This document shows positions 32,889 to 45,015 of a DNA stretch of 64,000 nt, one piece after another. Source of the DNA: Bimuria novae-zelandiae CBS 107.79 (taxonomy: Eukaryota; Ascomycota; Dothideomycetes; Pleosporales; Didymosphaeriaceae); assembly GCA_010015655.1 (NCBI GenBank), contig ML976671.1:76777-140776 (forward strand), given 5' to 3'. The notes under the pieces are model-generated. The model saw only the letters and a program-made list of their open reading frames with translations. It had not been told where the DNA came from and searched no databases. Positions within the stretch are counted from its first letter, which is position 1. Every line of letters starts with the position of its first letter. The position numbers and the translations under genes were made by a program.

Positions 32889-34446
32889 ACGTCAAGCAGC
32901 CTGGTCCTCGGACCATTTGTACACTACTGTATTCTGCATCTAGGGGTTCAATCTCAAGAATATCATCTGGGGGACTGGAGGAGGTCCGTATATCGACTGT
33001 CTCTGGCGTGCGTCGGGCATGCATGCTGGCGGAGTTTCTGAATGTCTGATTCTTTGGATTTGTTTTCTTTTCGGCATAGCGCTCGGATTGCACGTCCGTC
33101 ATACATACATAAACCCTCACCTAGATTAGAGCTTGCTCAGTGCTTGCGTCGGTGGGGTCCTTGGTCGACAGCTCAATATCACTCTTCCAATATAGGCTTA
33201 ATTCCAGAAGGTGCAAAACCTTGTAGTGACTCGTGACGCATGCATTGATCCAAGCGCTCTGCATGCAGGTGCGGGACGAAGAGCAGATGGATGCTGCATT
33301 GGCGGTGAGCTGCGCGAAGGACAGTAGAAGTCAAAAAGTGTTTCCACTCGGTTATTTTCTATCTTCTATCTGGTATATAAACGCTGTTGAATGGCGAGTC
33401 GGATGATTGAAAAGGCTCGCGCAGTGGGGCGATACTCTTCCCTCTAGAGGGCGAGTGAAATTCTACATGTGCTAGGATAAAGGCAACGGGCTACGTTTGG
33501 GTATTGTTGACCGCTTATTGAACTGGAAAGTGTTGGTTGGGAGGGTTGTGGGGGGCTAAGGCAGATGTATTGGGTGGCAGCGAGCATGTTCCACAGGCTG
33601 TCGATGCATGGAAACGAATGTGTCACGAGGGAGTATCTTGACTCCGCCGTTAACGCCCCGCAGCTGCGAGGGGTGTGGGAGGTTTGGGTAGGTGGTCTGA
33701 TGGTGCGCTGCTCATGCAAGCGGAGTGTTGCTTTTCCAGCACTTTGCGAACCGCACGCAGATGGGGCAGACGCATGGCCAAGTGGGAGTACGTAGAGTAT
33801 CAACTCGTGGTGCAAGGGGTGCCCAGGTGAAGCCCAAACACCCCGTGGAACGAGGCAACCGTTGTTGTCATGCGACGACGGGAGCGTGCCGTGGAAGCGC
33901 CCCGGTCGAGCCAGTGTGGTACATGTCCTGAATCGTTCCTGGCGGATACGAGATAGACTAGAGTCGATGTCGACGATGCACTCCTAGCGTCCGGGCGTGC
34001 ATGCGTGCGGAATTGCGCTCCCACGGGGCAAGTCTAGCCCAATGATACAAATACAAAGGCGACGGCGATGGTGGACGCTATCGGACGCCTCGGACGGTAT
34101 GCGCTGCATGCCACTGACTCTCGCGGCTGTCACATGAATGGTGATGCCGCCATAAGAGGTCACCAAAATATTGCTGGCTTCTCCCGCTTTTCTAGACACT
34201 GCTGATCTGTATGCCCGCATAGCTCGGTGGAACATTTTCTCCAATCGCAGAGGAAGGACCCCTGCTCCTGCATCCGCACTCTGCGCTCTGACGGCACCAC
34301 CGCCTGACACGCCCTGACCCTGTAGTTGCAGCCTGAGCGACATCAACGTCCATCTTCCGCTCCGTGCAGTTGCAAAAATCCCCAACAGCGAGCGCACACA
34401 AACCACGCACACATACAACTATTCAGTCGCATTGCATTTGAAAGCA
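32889..34446. other. Gene-poor 1.6 kb, no gene supported
   Basis: 3' region of topoisomerase I and upstream region of the epimerase-type gene. Short frames without motifs only. Confidence 0.45.
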
Positions 34447-34474
34447 TATTCGCATTTCGCATTTCGCATTTCGC
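34447..34474 (+). repeat. ATTTCGC heptamer repeat upstream of the epimerase gene
   Basis: Three perfect ATTTCGC units at 34454-34474 follow one degenerate unit at 34447-34453. The array ends 20 bp before the start codon, so it is probably transcribed as part of the 5' leader. Confidence 0.8.
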
Positions 34475-34494
34475 TTCCTCTGTGGGCGCTCGAT

Positions 34495-35953
34495 ATGGCT
34501 GCTGACGAGGCGACCCCCGCCGCAAGCGACAGGCCCGCAGTTCTCATCATTGGCGGGCTGGGTGCGTCATGCGGGAGCAACATGGGACGACAACAGTGGC
34601 TGACCGCGTAAAAAGGGTACACCGGACGCTTCCTCGCAAAGTACATCCACGACAACAACCTCGCCTCCGAAATCCGGCTTATCGACAAGCACCTGCCCGA
34701 GCTCGCCTGGCTCGCCCCAGAGTTCAAGGATGTGTGCACGCGTGAGCGCTTCGTGCAGGCCGATGCGGCGAGAGAACGTACGTCTCGATACACGACCAGA
34801 GATTGGTTACTGGTGAGGGCTGTTCTGGCAAGAGCGGTATGCTAATGGCGCGCAGAGTCGTTCCCCCGGATATTCGACCGCGCAAACGGCAAGGAGTTCG
34901 ACTACGTCTTCAACTGCGGCGGTGAGACGCGCTTCTCACAGGACGATGAGGTCTACAAACTGCGGACGTACGGGCTCTCCATGGCTATGGGCAAGGAGGC
35001 TGCGCGGCGCAAGATAAAGGTCTTCGTCGAGAACAGCACGGGCATGGTCTACAAGCCAGATGCGGTCCCGCGCAAAGAGACGGACAAGACAAAGCCATGG
35101 TCGAAGCTCGCAAAGTGGAAGCTGCAGGCCGAAGAAGACCTGGCCGAGATTGAAGGTCTGAACCTGTTGATCTTCCGCACCGCCCATGTCTATGGCCCGT
35201 ACACGAGCAAGTTCCTAGGTACCGCCCTGTGCATGGCTCGCGTATACCAGTCGCTGGGCAAGGAAATGAAGTGGCTATGGAAGGACGAATTACGAACGAA
35301 CACCGTACACGTCGAAGACGTTGCAAGGGCCCTCTGGATTGGCGTAGAGTGGTACGGCAAGGCCCCGCGGACCACCACGCCCACCTTCAACCTGGTCGAT
35401 CACGGCAACACCTGTAAGTCTATCGCTGCAACCCGCCGCATGCGGCCATCCACCCATCCAATTTTCCGCGGAGTGTCAAATCTCGCTTCAGCGTGCATTG
35501 ACCTCCCCCACTCCTTCCGACCTTCGTCGGCCTTGGCTAACGATTCGATAGCCCAGAAAACCATGGCTGGCCTAATACATGAGACGTTCAAGATCGAGAC
35601 GGGCTTCCACGGCACGCTCATCAATACGTTCGCGAGGATGAACCTGGATCACGTCGTGGACGAGGTCAACGATGAGACACTGGACCCGTGGGCGGATTTG
35701 CAGACCAAAGCGGGCATCAGCAACTCGACGCCGCTAACGCCCTTCATGGAAAAGGAACTGCTCAGGGACATGGATCTAAGTTTGGACGGGAGCTTGTTCG
35801 AGCAAGAGACCGGGTTCCAGTGAGTCATGCCGTGATGAATGCGCGCGATGAGACCTGACTGACGAGTCGCGCAGGTATCAGCACGAAATGCTCTCGAAAG
35901 AAGAGCTGGACAAGGTCATTGAGAGCTACAAGGCCATGGGGTGGTGGCCGTAG
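34495..35953 (+). CDS. NAD(P)-dependent epimerase/dehydratase family protein
   Basis: Five exons, 34495..34561, 34616..34777, 34856..35413, 35552..35819 and 35875..35953, give 377 residues. The Rossmann motif VLIIGGLGYTGRFLAKYIH is rebuilt across the first intron (Gly-x-x-Gly-x-x-Gly). An SDR-type FDYVFNCGGETRFS loop and a VENSTGMVYKP segment follow; the tyrosine of the usual YxxxK is not obvious. TNTVHVEDVARALWIGVEWYG matches the extended-SDR substrate side. The protein ends MGWWP. It resembles fungal NAD-dependent epimerase/dehydratase proteins without assigned substrate. All four introns fit phase. Confidence 0.88.
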
Positions 35954-36520
35954 CCGCCGTCTCTCCCTCACGCCCGTCCACCCGCCTCTTCTTTCTTACC
36001 TTCTGATACCCCGCTTTTCCATATTCCCATCTCCTTCTCGATATCCCGTTCCCACGAAGTCTCGCTCGCTCCACGGTTCTCGTCTTCAACTGTACCATGT
36101 AAATCCGTCTTGTCCCACGGCCGCCCTCGCATCAGCGGAGTTTAGCTTAGCCTGCATTGTTTGGAGCGTTGTCTATGCACTTGCACCTACACCTTTTTGG
36201 TCCCTTTTGTTAGATGGGCACCTGCGTGGTCTTGAGGCTCGGGCTTTTGATTCAAGTGTTATTATTAGGTTCTCCGTATTTTCGAATGCAGCAACTTATT
36301 ACATCTGGGCAACGCTGTGAGTGTGTGATGTTAGCAGTAATGTTGTGCCTCTACGTTAGGTGCAAGGTTCCTCTTTCCTGGCATCCTTCTCGAATATCGC
36401 TATACTTGGCACGACTGAAGAGTGTGAACTACGGCATACTTCCCCGCATTCCAATCACACCGGCCCATCATTTAAGATGCGTCTTAGTCGCCAGTGCTGG
36501 GTCCTGAGGAGATCATCGAG
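35954..36520. other. Intergenic, no gene seen
   Basis: A C/T-rich 3' region of the epimerase gene, then upstream sequence of the CinY-like pseudogene. Confidence 0.4.
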
Positions 36521-37766
36521 ATGAAGACTCACAATCTTCTTGCGTTGCTTCCCGTTCTGCCTGGTGCTCTTGCGGAGAAACAATTCGGCACGACGGAACT
36601 CCTTGGCCAACACTCCGAACACGAACGCATCACCCGGGCCGCTCTTGCTTGTCAAGGCGCTTGGAAAGACGATGGCTGTGGGTCAATCCCGCTCCCAGCT
36701 GCTCGCCGGTACACTAGAGTTATGCTGACAGTGACTAGCCTGCTTCGAGCGCGTATCCATAGACCAGCTCGCAGGCAAAAGAGGCACGTTCGGCGCTGTC
36801 GGCGCACCTGATGTTCCACCAGCCTTTGATGAATCTGCGCACTGCGATGACACGGATTTCCTCGCAATCCCCGGATACCCGCAGAGCAGAGAGTCGGCAT
36901 CGCAGACGTTGACCGAGTGTATAATTACTTGAAGAAGAACTTCAAGGACGGCATTGATGACGCGAAGGACCTGTTGAATAGTGATGGCGGGGTGAAGAGC
37001 CAGGTGTACTATGATTTTGATTCGTGGTGGGCGTCGAGTTGTACATTTAGGGTTATCGGGATTCCGGAACTGGGCGGGAAGGGGCGGGCGAAATGTGAGT
37101 GTCCTCGCTCAAAATCCAGATGTTGAGCACTTCATCATAGTGAACATTGGATTATGGATGGTAAATCCAGCTGAGTCATAACAGGCGACGTTCTCCAAGC
37201 CTTCGGCGTCGCCCTACACGGCGCGCAAGATTTCCACTCCCACTCCAACTGGGCCGACACCTCCTCTCCCCCTTACAGCATCGCGTAAGCATCCCGCCTC
37301 CCACCTAATCCACACACCCTCTCTAACCCCTGCCTTCCAGCAACCCACACGGCCTTGCCAAAACCTCCATCGTTGACGACCTCCTCTCCCTCCGCCCCTC
37401 TACCACCTCCTTGTTCCCTTCGACATCCCCTACAACCTCACCACAGGCTGCTACCAACTCTACTTCGACGAACTAGGCCCGCCCGCCCCTCCGCAGAGCA
37501 CATGCTACAAGCGCATCTTACACGCGTCGCTGAATAAAGACAAGGGCGTCATTGATGCGCGGACGGGCGTGATGGCTGGGTCTAGCACCACGATGGGAAA
37601 ATACACAGCAGGGAGAAATTTGCAGGAAGCGGTGGGGCTGGCGGTGGAGGAGACGAGGAGGCAGTGAAAGGATTTTAGAACGGAGCTTAGGAAGAGGTAT
37701 GGGATGGGGAGGGCGGGGAGGATGGTTTATGTACTTACGAGGGATGCGCCTTGGAAGAGGTGTTGA
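36521..37766 (+). pseudogene. CinY-like secreted protein, broken by two frameshifts and a stop
   Basis: ATG 36521 opens a signal peptide (KTHNLLALLPVLPGALA) and LLGQHSEHERITRAALAC, the opening of the fungal 'CinY protein' family. After an intron (donor GTGGGT near 36677, acceptor ending 36739) come CFERVSIDQLAGKRGTFGAVGAPD and FLAIPGYPQSRESA. The frame then slips near 36925-36935 to reach YLKKNFKDGIDDAKDLL. Two good introns follow, restoring CDVLQAFGVALHGAQDFHSHSN with the family's H-x-x-Q-D-x-x-x-H-S-N motif. A second slip lies near 37385-37400, before PFDIPYNLTTGCY. A TGA at 37665-37667 interrupts the tail RRQ/KDFRTELRKRYG. Function of the family is not established. The lesions show an inactivated copy. 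Confidence 0.75.
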
Positions 37767-39167
37767 GGTGAACATGCTCATTGGAGACGCTTCGATTGGG
37801 AAGGCGATTATGGGTAGATCCTAGGGCGATGGGGGTGTTGGGGCGAGGAAGGTATGGGGGTAGTAAAAATCTAGGACTGTGCATTATGAAATGGATGTGC
37901 TGCAAGGGAGAAGTTGGCGCGCAAGTGATTGCGGTTAGTCGAACGGCAACGCTAGTACCAAGAGTGGCCCACGCGGAAGATGAAAAAGACGGTTTGGCTA
38001 GGCTTGGTGGATAGCTGGTGCAAGTATGAATTCCAAGGTTGGCACGATGACTAGTCCGTGGCTGGTGTCGGTTCGAGTGTTCGAAAGGATGCTGCGCAGG
38101 GTGCTCGTCGCTCTTCGTATCTCTGTAGCGTCACGCTGCTACGTGTTTATTAAGGCCTTACAAGAGAGTGTGCAAATCGCGTTTATGTGAGTTGTATCCA
38201 CGAACGATCGATCACCGGATGACCATTTCTTGTAATCAACCTCCTCGCACTCGTGAGCGTGTTCTAGGCAGCTTCCCTAAGCTTTTGGTCTCGCATTATG
38301 TGAGTTGTACATCCCTTGCATCGTGACGTCATTATTTGCGGCGCTAGCCAGACGAGGCTGGGCACGGACTCCAAGTGCATACTAAGCTTTCTCTCATTTG
38401 ATAGTCCAACGAGTCGAAGTATCCTACTTGACATTTAAGTTTCTACTTCTCGTATGCGGCAGCAGCAACCTTCGGCGTTTGGCACACCTATCTGTTCATG
38501 CTACGTGACGCGAACTACGAAGACCCTGTTCTAGAACTTGAAAGCAGCTTTTTTATCCTTAAACCTTACATACTCCACCGGTTCTAGCAAATCCCTTACG
38601 CAATCCTTTCGATGTCGTTCATTAAGGTCAGGTCAAGAACTAAGACTTATGCTGTATGCACTCTGGTGGCGGAGTCTTTCCACGCCGCTAGCTTAGCTTG
38701 AAATGGCCAAGTGGCTGGATCAAGCCTGCCATTAGACTACGCAGCAACACTGTGGATCTGCAGCTATAGGGTTTCTGCTTATTTTCCAAGAGATAACAAT
38801 CAGAACATTCACTAACGTAGCCATTCGACTTGCTTGCTATAATGTTTAATCCTATGATCGACCTCTATCTGCCTCCATCTAGAGCGCGAATTCACAGTTC
38901 TAAACATAGTGGCACTTATCGTTGTACGGGTAACGAATAGACTCTTGCGCTGAGTAGCAGGCGAACACCCACACGCCGTATGGTCATCTTAGACGGTGAG
39001 GCTGGGTGGCACACCCTGCAGCCTTCAGCAGTAAGGAACCTCGTCGCGGAGGATAAAATACGACCGCGATCCATTTGCCCTATGGTGTGACAAAGCACCT
39101 GCCCATTCGCTTGGATCGTCGCGAGACTAGAGCATTTCGAAATACGAACAATTCGTCCTCACAGCCT
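37767..39167. other. Gene-poor 1.4 kb, no gene supported
   Basis: Mixed composition without open frames of interest. It separates two pseudogenes and may hold older degraded sequence. Confidence 0.4.
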
Positions 39168-39480
39168 TTTACGATGGCGTATCAGCCACTGAAGCTACAG
39201 CACAACGTTGCAGTGGAACCGGTGACTGAAGGGCGCACCTCCACCTCCACGCCCCAAGAAACGGAGTCTTTCAAAGGATTTCAAGAAATCCACTTCGAAG
39301 CGATTCCCGCCGCTACTACGAATGCTCGAGCAACTAAGCATGCTCCACAATAGAGCTCCTCTACCACACAACTGTCGTCACGTCGGAGGAGTTCAGTCTC
39401 AAGTCCGAGCGTAAGATCAAGTCATTCCATTCAGGTACTTGGATGCCAGAAATAGTTACCCTATTGGCCGCGCTTGCAGC
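39168..39480 (+). pseudogene. DUF3176-family membrane protein, 5' fragment (interrupted by hAT element 2)
   Basis: ATG 39168 opens a soluble N-terminus (AYQPLKLQHNVAVEPVTEG). After a frame change near 39350 a typical segment follows: EEFSLKSERKIKSFHS, then TWMPEIVTLLAALA, the start of the first membrane helix. The reading frame enters CTTGCAGC (39473-39480), the target duplication, and continues in register from 42610 on the far side of the transposon. The other lesions show that the gene was, or has become, a pseudogene. Confidence 0.75.
39473..39480. repeat. Left 8-bp target site duplication of hAT element 2 (CTTGCAGC)
   Basis: Identical to 42610-42617. Only one copy is needed to keep the DUF3176 frame open. 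Confidence 0.93.
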
Positions 39481-42400
39481 CAGCGCGTGCAGTACTCCGT
39501 AGTACGGTGACTACGGTATTGCTCGAAGGCGTTTTTCGGCCGTCCGTACGGTAATGGACTTTCACCGTAGTTGCAACCATCCGTAGTAGCTTTTTAGGCT
39601 ATAGTACGGCTCTACGGTTTCCTAATTAGGAAGGAGGCGTGAGTTAAGCATCTAAGCGTTAGATATAGTAGATCTAGACTACTTTAGGCGTAGGATATAC
39701 CTAATCGTGCAAATATAGAGTCTTAACTTTTAACTTTTTCTTAATCTTATTTCCTATATAAATCTTATTAGCTTATTAACCTTTATTACTATTGCTATTA
39801 TAATAAGCTTATAGAGAATTAACTTATAAAGTATATAAGCGTTTTAGTTAACGCAGGAGACCTCTTAGCTATTAATACTAATACGCTATTATACCTTTAC
39901 TACTTATAATATTTTAGTATTAGCTAGCTCCTTATACTTATTATTACTATTTATATAAGCTTTTTATAAGTATCTAGCTACCTGCAATTCTAGTAAGAAG
40001 ATAAATATTAATTAAAATAATATTTAGTATAGTAGGATAAAGCTCGTAGGTGTATAGCTTAGTTATTATATTTTATATAAGTTAAAGTTAATAAGTAGCT
40101 AAAAAGTAGTATTTATCTAGTAATATAGCGTAGATCTTATTTACCTATAGGACAACGGTGTTAGCAAAAAGGTGTTCTTTTTATATAAGAAGTACTACTA
40201 AAGTAAAATATCTATATACCTTTATAATATTAACTTTAGTATAGCTTATATTACTAAACACCTGCGGAAGGTACATAATATTAACTTAAATAAAGGCTTA
40301 ATACTACTAGCTACTAGTAAGTTATTAGATCTATTTAAGAAAGCAGCAGGCGCTTATTTAACTATTACTTATTTATTATAGTAAAAAATAAAGCTTTTAA
40401 AGTTATATATTAATTAAGTAATCCTTTATAATATAAGCTTCGCGGTAGCGACGTTAGCAAGTAGTAAAGACTTACTAATATAAAATTAAATTAACCTACT
40501 ACGCAGGCTACTAAATAGCTATAATACACTTTCTACGTACGTGAAAAAGGCGCTAAAGAAGAGAAAAGAGGTAGTAAAGACGCTACTACGCGCGGCATAG
40601 AGTAAAATAAATATAAGCTTTAATATCTAGACGTTGTTAAATAATATAGACTTTCTTAGAGTTATTACTTACTTTATTAGTAAGTTAATAATTTTTACTA
40701 AGCTAGCTAAACTTTAATTAGCCAGCGTTAAGTAGACTTAATAAACTTTTATAAAAGAATACTAAATCCCGTATTATTAACCTATATATCTCTAAACTCT
40801 CTTTATAAATAACGCGATGTACTTATTGCCTTCTACGCTCTTTTTTATAACTATATAAGTACTACGCAAGCCTCTATTATCTATTAAGTTATTTAAAAGT
40901 ATAACTTTACCTAAAAAATCTACTATTTTATTACTAATAATATAATAAATAATAATATAACATTCCTTACTAGTATTAATAACCTAGCTAATAAAAAGCT
41001 TTATATTAAACTATAGCACTAAATTTAGTGCGCTAGCTATATAATAAATCTTATTATAAAAGCTTTTATATATAGTAAAGATATAAGTAAGTTTAAACTT
41101 AACCTTTCGCGCGCGTCGCCCTTAGAATAATATTTTATATTTTAAGAAAAAGGCGTTATTAGTAAGCTATATAACTTTATTAACTTTATTTACGTATTCT
41201 ATAAATATTAACGCCTTTTTATAAGCTTGTAATAGCAAGCTCTTAATAAGGATAAGCTTTATAATTTTTTTATATTTAATTTAATAAAGGACAGCGGAAT
41301 CTAGTAGTATAGCACGTACGCTATATTACTACGTTACCTAAAGCTTTAAAAAGTAATTTAACTTTATATAAAATACCTGCGTGACAACCCTAACGCTCTA
41401 CTTAATAGTAATTATAATCTATATATTAATAAACTATTAGATAATAACTAGGACGAAGTCTTTATTATTTATAACGCCTTATAATTATTTTATAAAAACT
41501 ATAAGTTTTTTAAAAGTAACGCTAATAGCTCTAGATTTAGTAGTCTCTAGCAGATAGTGTTTAATCTATAAGAAATTTATAAGGTCTTAAAGGACGACGT
41601 GCCTTTATATAAGCACTATAGGTAATTATAATACCTATAGAACAGCGTCTCCTTTATTATAGAGAAGCTTATTACATACTTTATATAGCTAGTAATTAAC
41701 CCTAAGCTATCGCTCTACTGCGTAGCGACAGCTCTACACCTACGCCTGCGCCTCCGCTAGTTCTAAACACACTAGTCTCATCACCTATAGTAGCTCTAAA
41801 AGGCTAGAAAGTCGCTTAAAGTTACCTTTACTAGCTACTTAGCTATAAAATAATTACTAGATAATAATAAGGTCTTAAATATTAACTTTATATATAAGCT
41901 TTTAAGAGCGTATAAATTAAGCGCTTACTAATAATATATAATATAAGTAGATTTTATGCTCCTTACTACTATAAAGTAACATAAATAGTAGAAATAAAGC
42001 TCTTAATTAAAAAATTATTATAATAGTTTTTTTAAAGACTTATAGCTTGCTAGCTATAATAAGCGTCTTTTATAATTACTTAATAACTTATACTATTAGT
42101 AAGTAAAAATTAGTTAAATAAGGTATCCTACGCTTTATAAGATAGTAATAAATTACCTCTTTATACTAGTAACGTTTTATAACTATAAGTAGTATTTCTT
42201 ATCTACTAAACGTATAGTTACGTGTAATTATAATTTATTATTATTAGTAGTAATTAAAGCTTACTAGCTCTAAAAGAACTAGCTATAAAAAGACGTTATT
42301 TTAAGTTACTTTAAAGACCTTACTTTATATATATAAAGCAAGGAAGAAGGACCTTTAGTAATTAATAATAATAAAAAAGCTCTAAATAATTTTATTTTAA

Positions 42401-42609
42401 AAACTTAATTTACGCCTCCTTCCTAATTAGGAAATTTATATAATATTTTAGACTATATTTATACTATAAAGGCCTAATTTAATTACTATAGCTTACTACT
42501 AGTACCGTAGAGGTCTCCTTGCCGTAGCGTCCGTACCGTAGTTGCTAACAAACGTAACGTAACCGTAACTAGGTCTCACCGTCTGTAATACGGACCACTG
42601 CACGCGCTG
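39481..42609 (+). mobile_element. hAT-superfamily DNA transposon 2, inserted in a DUF3176 gene, RIP-inactivated
   Basis: The element is 3129 bp. Terminal inverted repeats begin with a perfect 13-bp CAGCGCGTGCAGT and continue imperfectly (CTCCGTA.TAC..GGTGA). An exact 8-bp duplication flanks it. CCGTA/TACGG motifs are repeated within about 120 bp of each end, as expected for transposase binding sites. The interior is heavily TA-biased. The plus strand can be read as a BED-finger-like AYITKHLRKVH block near 40245-40280 and, near 42130-42320, a degraded hAT C-terminus. It shares no obvious sequence with hAT element 1, so it is a different family. Confidence 0.93.
40100..42330 (+). pseudogene. 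hAT transposase of element 2, RIP-destroyed
   Basis: Only conceptual reading through TAA/TAG codons is possible. The BED-like His-x-x-x-x-His segment lies near the start. Near the end there is a Ser-rich segment followed by ALKELAIKRRY, which matches 'ALqlqknWlrrg' at the end of Ac-like dimerisation domains. The assignment rests mainly on the termini and duplication of the element. Confidence 0.55.
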
Positions 42610-42617
42610 CTTGCAGC
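42610..42617. repeat. Right 8-bp target site duplication of hAT element 2
   Basis: CTTGCAGC is identical to 39473-39480. Confidence 0.93.
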
Positions 42618-44337
42618 CGTTATTTCAATCATCGGAGTTATAGCTCGATACAATGGGCGCGCTTTGCCTGAGTGGCCTTACCAGATTGCACTCAACGCGC
42701 TTATCGCTCTGTTGGCCACTGTCGCAAATGCAACAGTGCCGATCACTCTTTCCAGTGGAATATCTCAGTCGAAGTGAATCCGATTCAAGAAGGCAGACTT
42801 ACCTTTGTCGGACGTTGAAGTCTTCGACGAAGCCAGCCGTGGCTCTTGGGGTGCTTTGAAGCTGCTGGTGAGAATGAGAGGAGGGTATGTGCCGATGTTC
42901 GAACTAGACTAAGACAGCGTTAATGTCGACGTCCTAGACTTCTTGGTTCTTTCGGCGCATCTATAGCTATCGTCTCTCTCGCACTCGGGCCATTTGCCCA
43001 GCAGATCGCCACCTACAGAATCCGTAGCGTGGAAAGCGATACAGACGCCGCAATTCCTCGGGCCCTGAATTACACCCCCGTGCTCCCTGGAAATATAAGC
43101 TCCAGTAAGTCTATCCATGACCATTCGTGATACTATTGAGCAGCAACTGATGCTCTTTCAGCGGGCTCTGTACCAATTCTTCCCCTGAAGGCGGCGGTGT
43201 ATAATGGTCTTTTCGCCGAGAACAATAGACCTGCTGCGTCCTTACCCTTCACGTGCCGGAGTGGAAATTGCGCCTAAGAGCCATTCGAATCTCTAGCTGT
43301 CTGCCATGAGTGCATTGGCATCAGCTCTCTTGCGACGCGACATTGCCCGCCCGAGTTTGGTTACAATCACAACATGTCATCGTGTGGGTGGTAAGCCCCG
43401 CAAGGCGCCCACCTCAACACTAGCTCCGACGTTTTCAGCATGACATCTCTCATTCTGTCTGCGTACGGCGACATGCCTCATTCAACCATGATCCGGATCA
43501 TTTTCATGGGCACGGAGCTTCACGACGTACCAGATGCATTGAACATTTGGGCCAAACAATGCAGCCTTGAGGCTTGTGTCAAGACCCTCTCGTCCTCGGT
43601 CGTGAATGGCACCCTTCAAGAGAACACCACGCACTCAATGATGAACCATACCGTAGTAGACATCAGCTCCCCAGATTCGGAATCAGACTACAACGCGAAC
43701 CTCAAGGGCGAATCGGACGATTGCTATATGTTAGGAATGGGTGCTCTTTTGAGCATCCGCGGCTGGCTCAGCTCTATCTTCACCAATGAGTCTGCTACCA
43801 GGACTACTACCGACTTCACTCGTAGCATCACGGATCCAGGCCATGCTGTGGTCGTAAGCCTCACCGTGGGTATCTCGTCCGGTGAAACTTTCTTCGGCAT
43901 CGACATCGTCACTGCCTTTTACTGGAATTACTACGAATACGCCGACGGGTGAAACATGCTGATGAGCGACTTGGCAGTGTCGATGGCCACCGCATTCCGT
44001 GGCTTCTCAGGCGCGGAGCCTGTGAAAGGGAAATAATCTCGGTGGGATCCTACGTTCACGTTAGGTGGGGCTTTGCTATCCTTCCAATCGCTATCGTTTT
44101 AGCGACGATTCTCTTCTTGATTGCATCTATGATTATGACGTGCACTTCGCAGACCCAGTTGTGGAAGAGCAATGCTTTAGCGATGCTGTTCATGGTTTGG
44201 ATCACGGCACACGGGCAATGTTTGATGCGAACGACGATCTTGCGCAGAAGAAAAAGCAGGCGAAAGAGGCCAAAGTCAGATTGCAACGAGACCCCTCAGA
44301 TGGGAGCCTACTAAGGGCCGAGAAGCTGGCCTCGTGA
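42610..44337 (+). pseudogene. DUF3176-family membrane protein, 3' fragment
   Basis: From the right duplication the frame reads VISIIGVIARYNGRALPEW and LNALIALLATVANATVPITL, the paired N-terminal helices of DUF3176 proteins. TGA (42775-42777) stands where a Trp is expected in SQSK-IRFKK. Later parts are recognisable: GSFGASIAIVSLALGPFAQQ, PFESLAVCHECIGISSLA, the long lumenal domain 43440-43950, and the last helix VRWGFAILPIAIVLATILFL. Further breaks are a TAA at 43275-43277, a TGA at 43950-43952 and a frameshift near 44190 before HGLDHGTRAMFDANDDL. The end is at 44337. Family function is unknown. Confidence 0.8.
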
Positions 44338-44479
44338 TTTGCTCTTTTCGATCTGATAGTGCTAGGTAGAAGGCTTTAGTAAATTTTACTTCTGTATTAC
44401 ATGTCTGAGGCAACAAGCAGTATCATAATCTCTACTGTAGATTTGGAGATCATATTGAATAATCAGTACCTATGGTACT

Positions 44480-45015
44480 TTACAATGCATACCAGAGCAA
44501 TGAGAAGCACATAGCATATGAAGCGCTTACGAAAGTAACCCCCTTCTGATAACTATTTGACCTCTCGACACTGTGCGTCCGCAGGCTCTCAAACCAATAC
44601 CAGCTCAGCTGATCCTTACTTTTCTCCCTTGGTCGCCTACTCGCTTTCGCGCGGCCGAGGTACTCATGCTTCTGATTCAACTTCCAACTCAACGGGACTT
44701 TGAAGCTGTTACGGCCATCGCAACCGTGGCAGTGTTGTTTCCGGTACTGTGAGCATGTAGCGTCCCAACACACATTCCCTCCACCTTCTGTGCTGTCGTA
44801 AAGTTTGTAACCTGAAAGAAAACAACCGGCAAACCATAATAGAGTATGTGAGAGGCCTCACAGCCACAGCATTTCCTGGCGCAGATGAAAGATCTTTTGG
44901 TCTTGCGTCGCTTTTGGCTCAGCGCAAAATGACGCACGAGTGCATCTTCCTCGGCGCTCTTGAAGTTCGCAGCGAAGAGGTGTTGAAGAGGACCAAGGAG
45001 CATACCGATGACCAT
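44480..45015 (-). CDS. Possible Cys-rich protein of unknown function
   Basis: A two-exon model, 45015..44862 and 44811..44480, gives 161 residues. The intron (51 bp) has a GTGAGG donor and a TTTCTTTCAG acceptor and joins ARKCCGC to YKLYDSTEGGGNVCWDATCS, QYRKQHCHGCDG, a compact Cys-rich segment with seven cysteines. The N-terminus (MVIGMLLGPLQHLFAANFK) is hydrophobic but not a clear signal peptide, so the true start may lie in another exon. The C-terminal part is unremarkable. No family is recognised; the gene call depends on the splice site and Cys pattern only. Confidence 0.4.

Noticed and set aside
39075..39353. 92-codon ORF as an independent gene
   Set aside because: Its second half is the N-terminus of the DUF3176 gene and its first half has no support.
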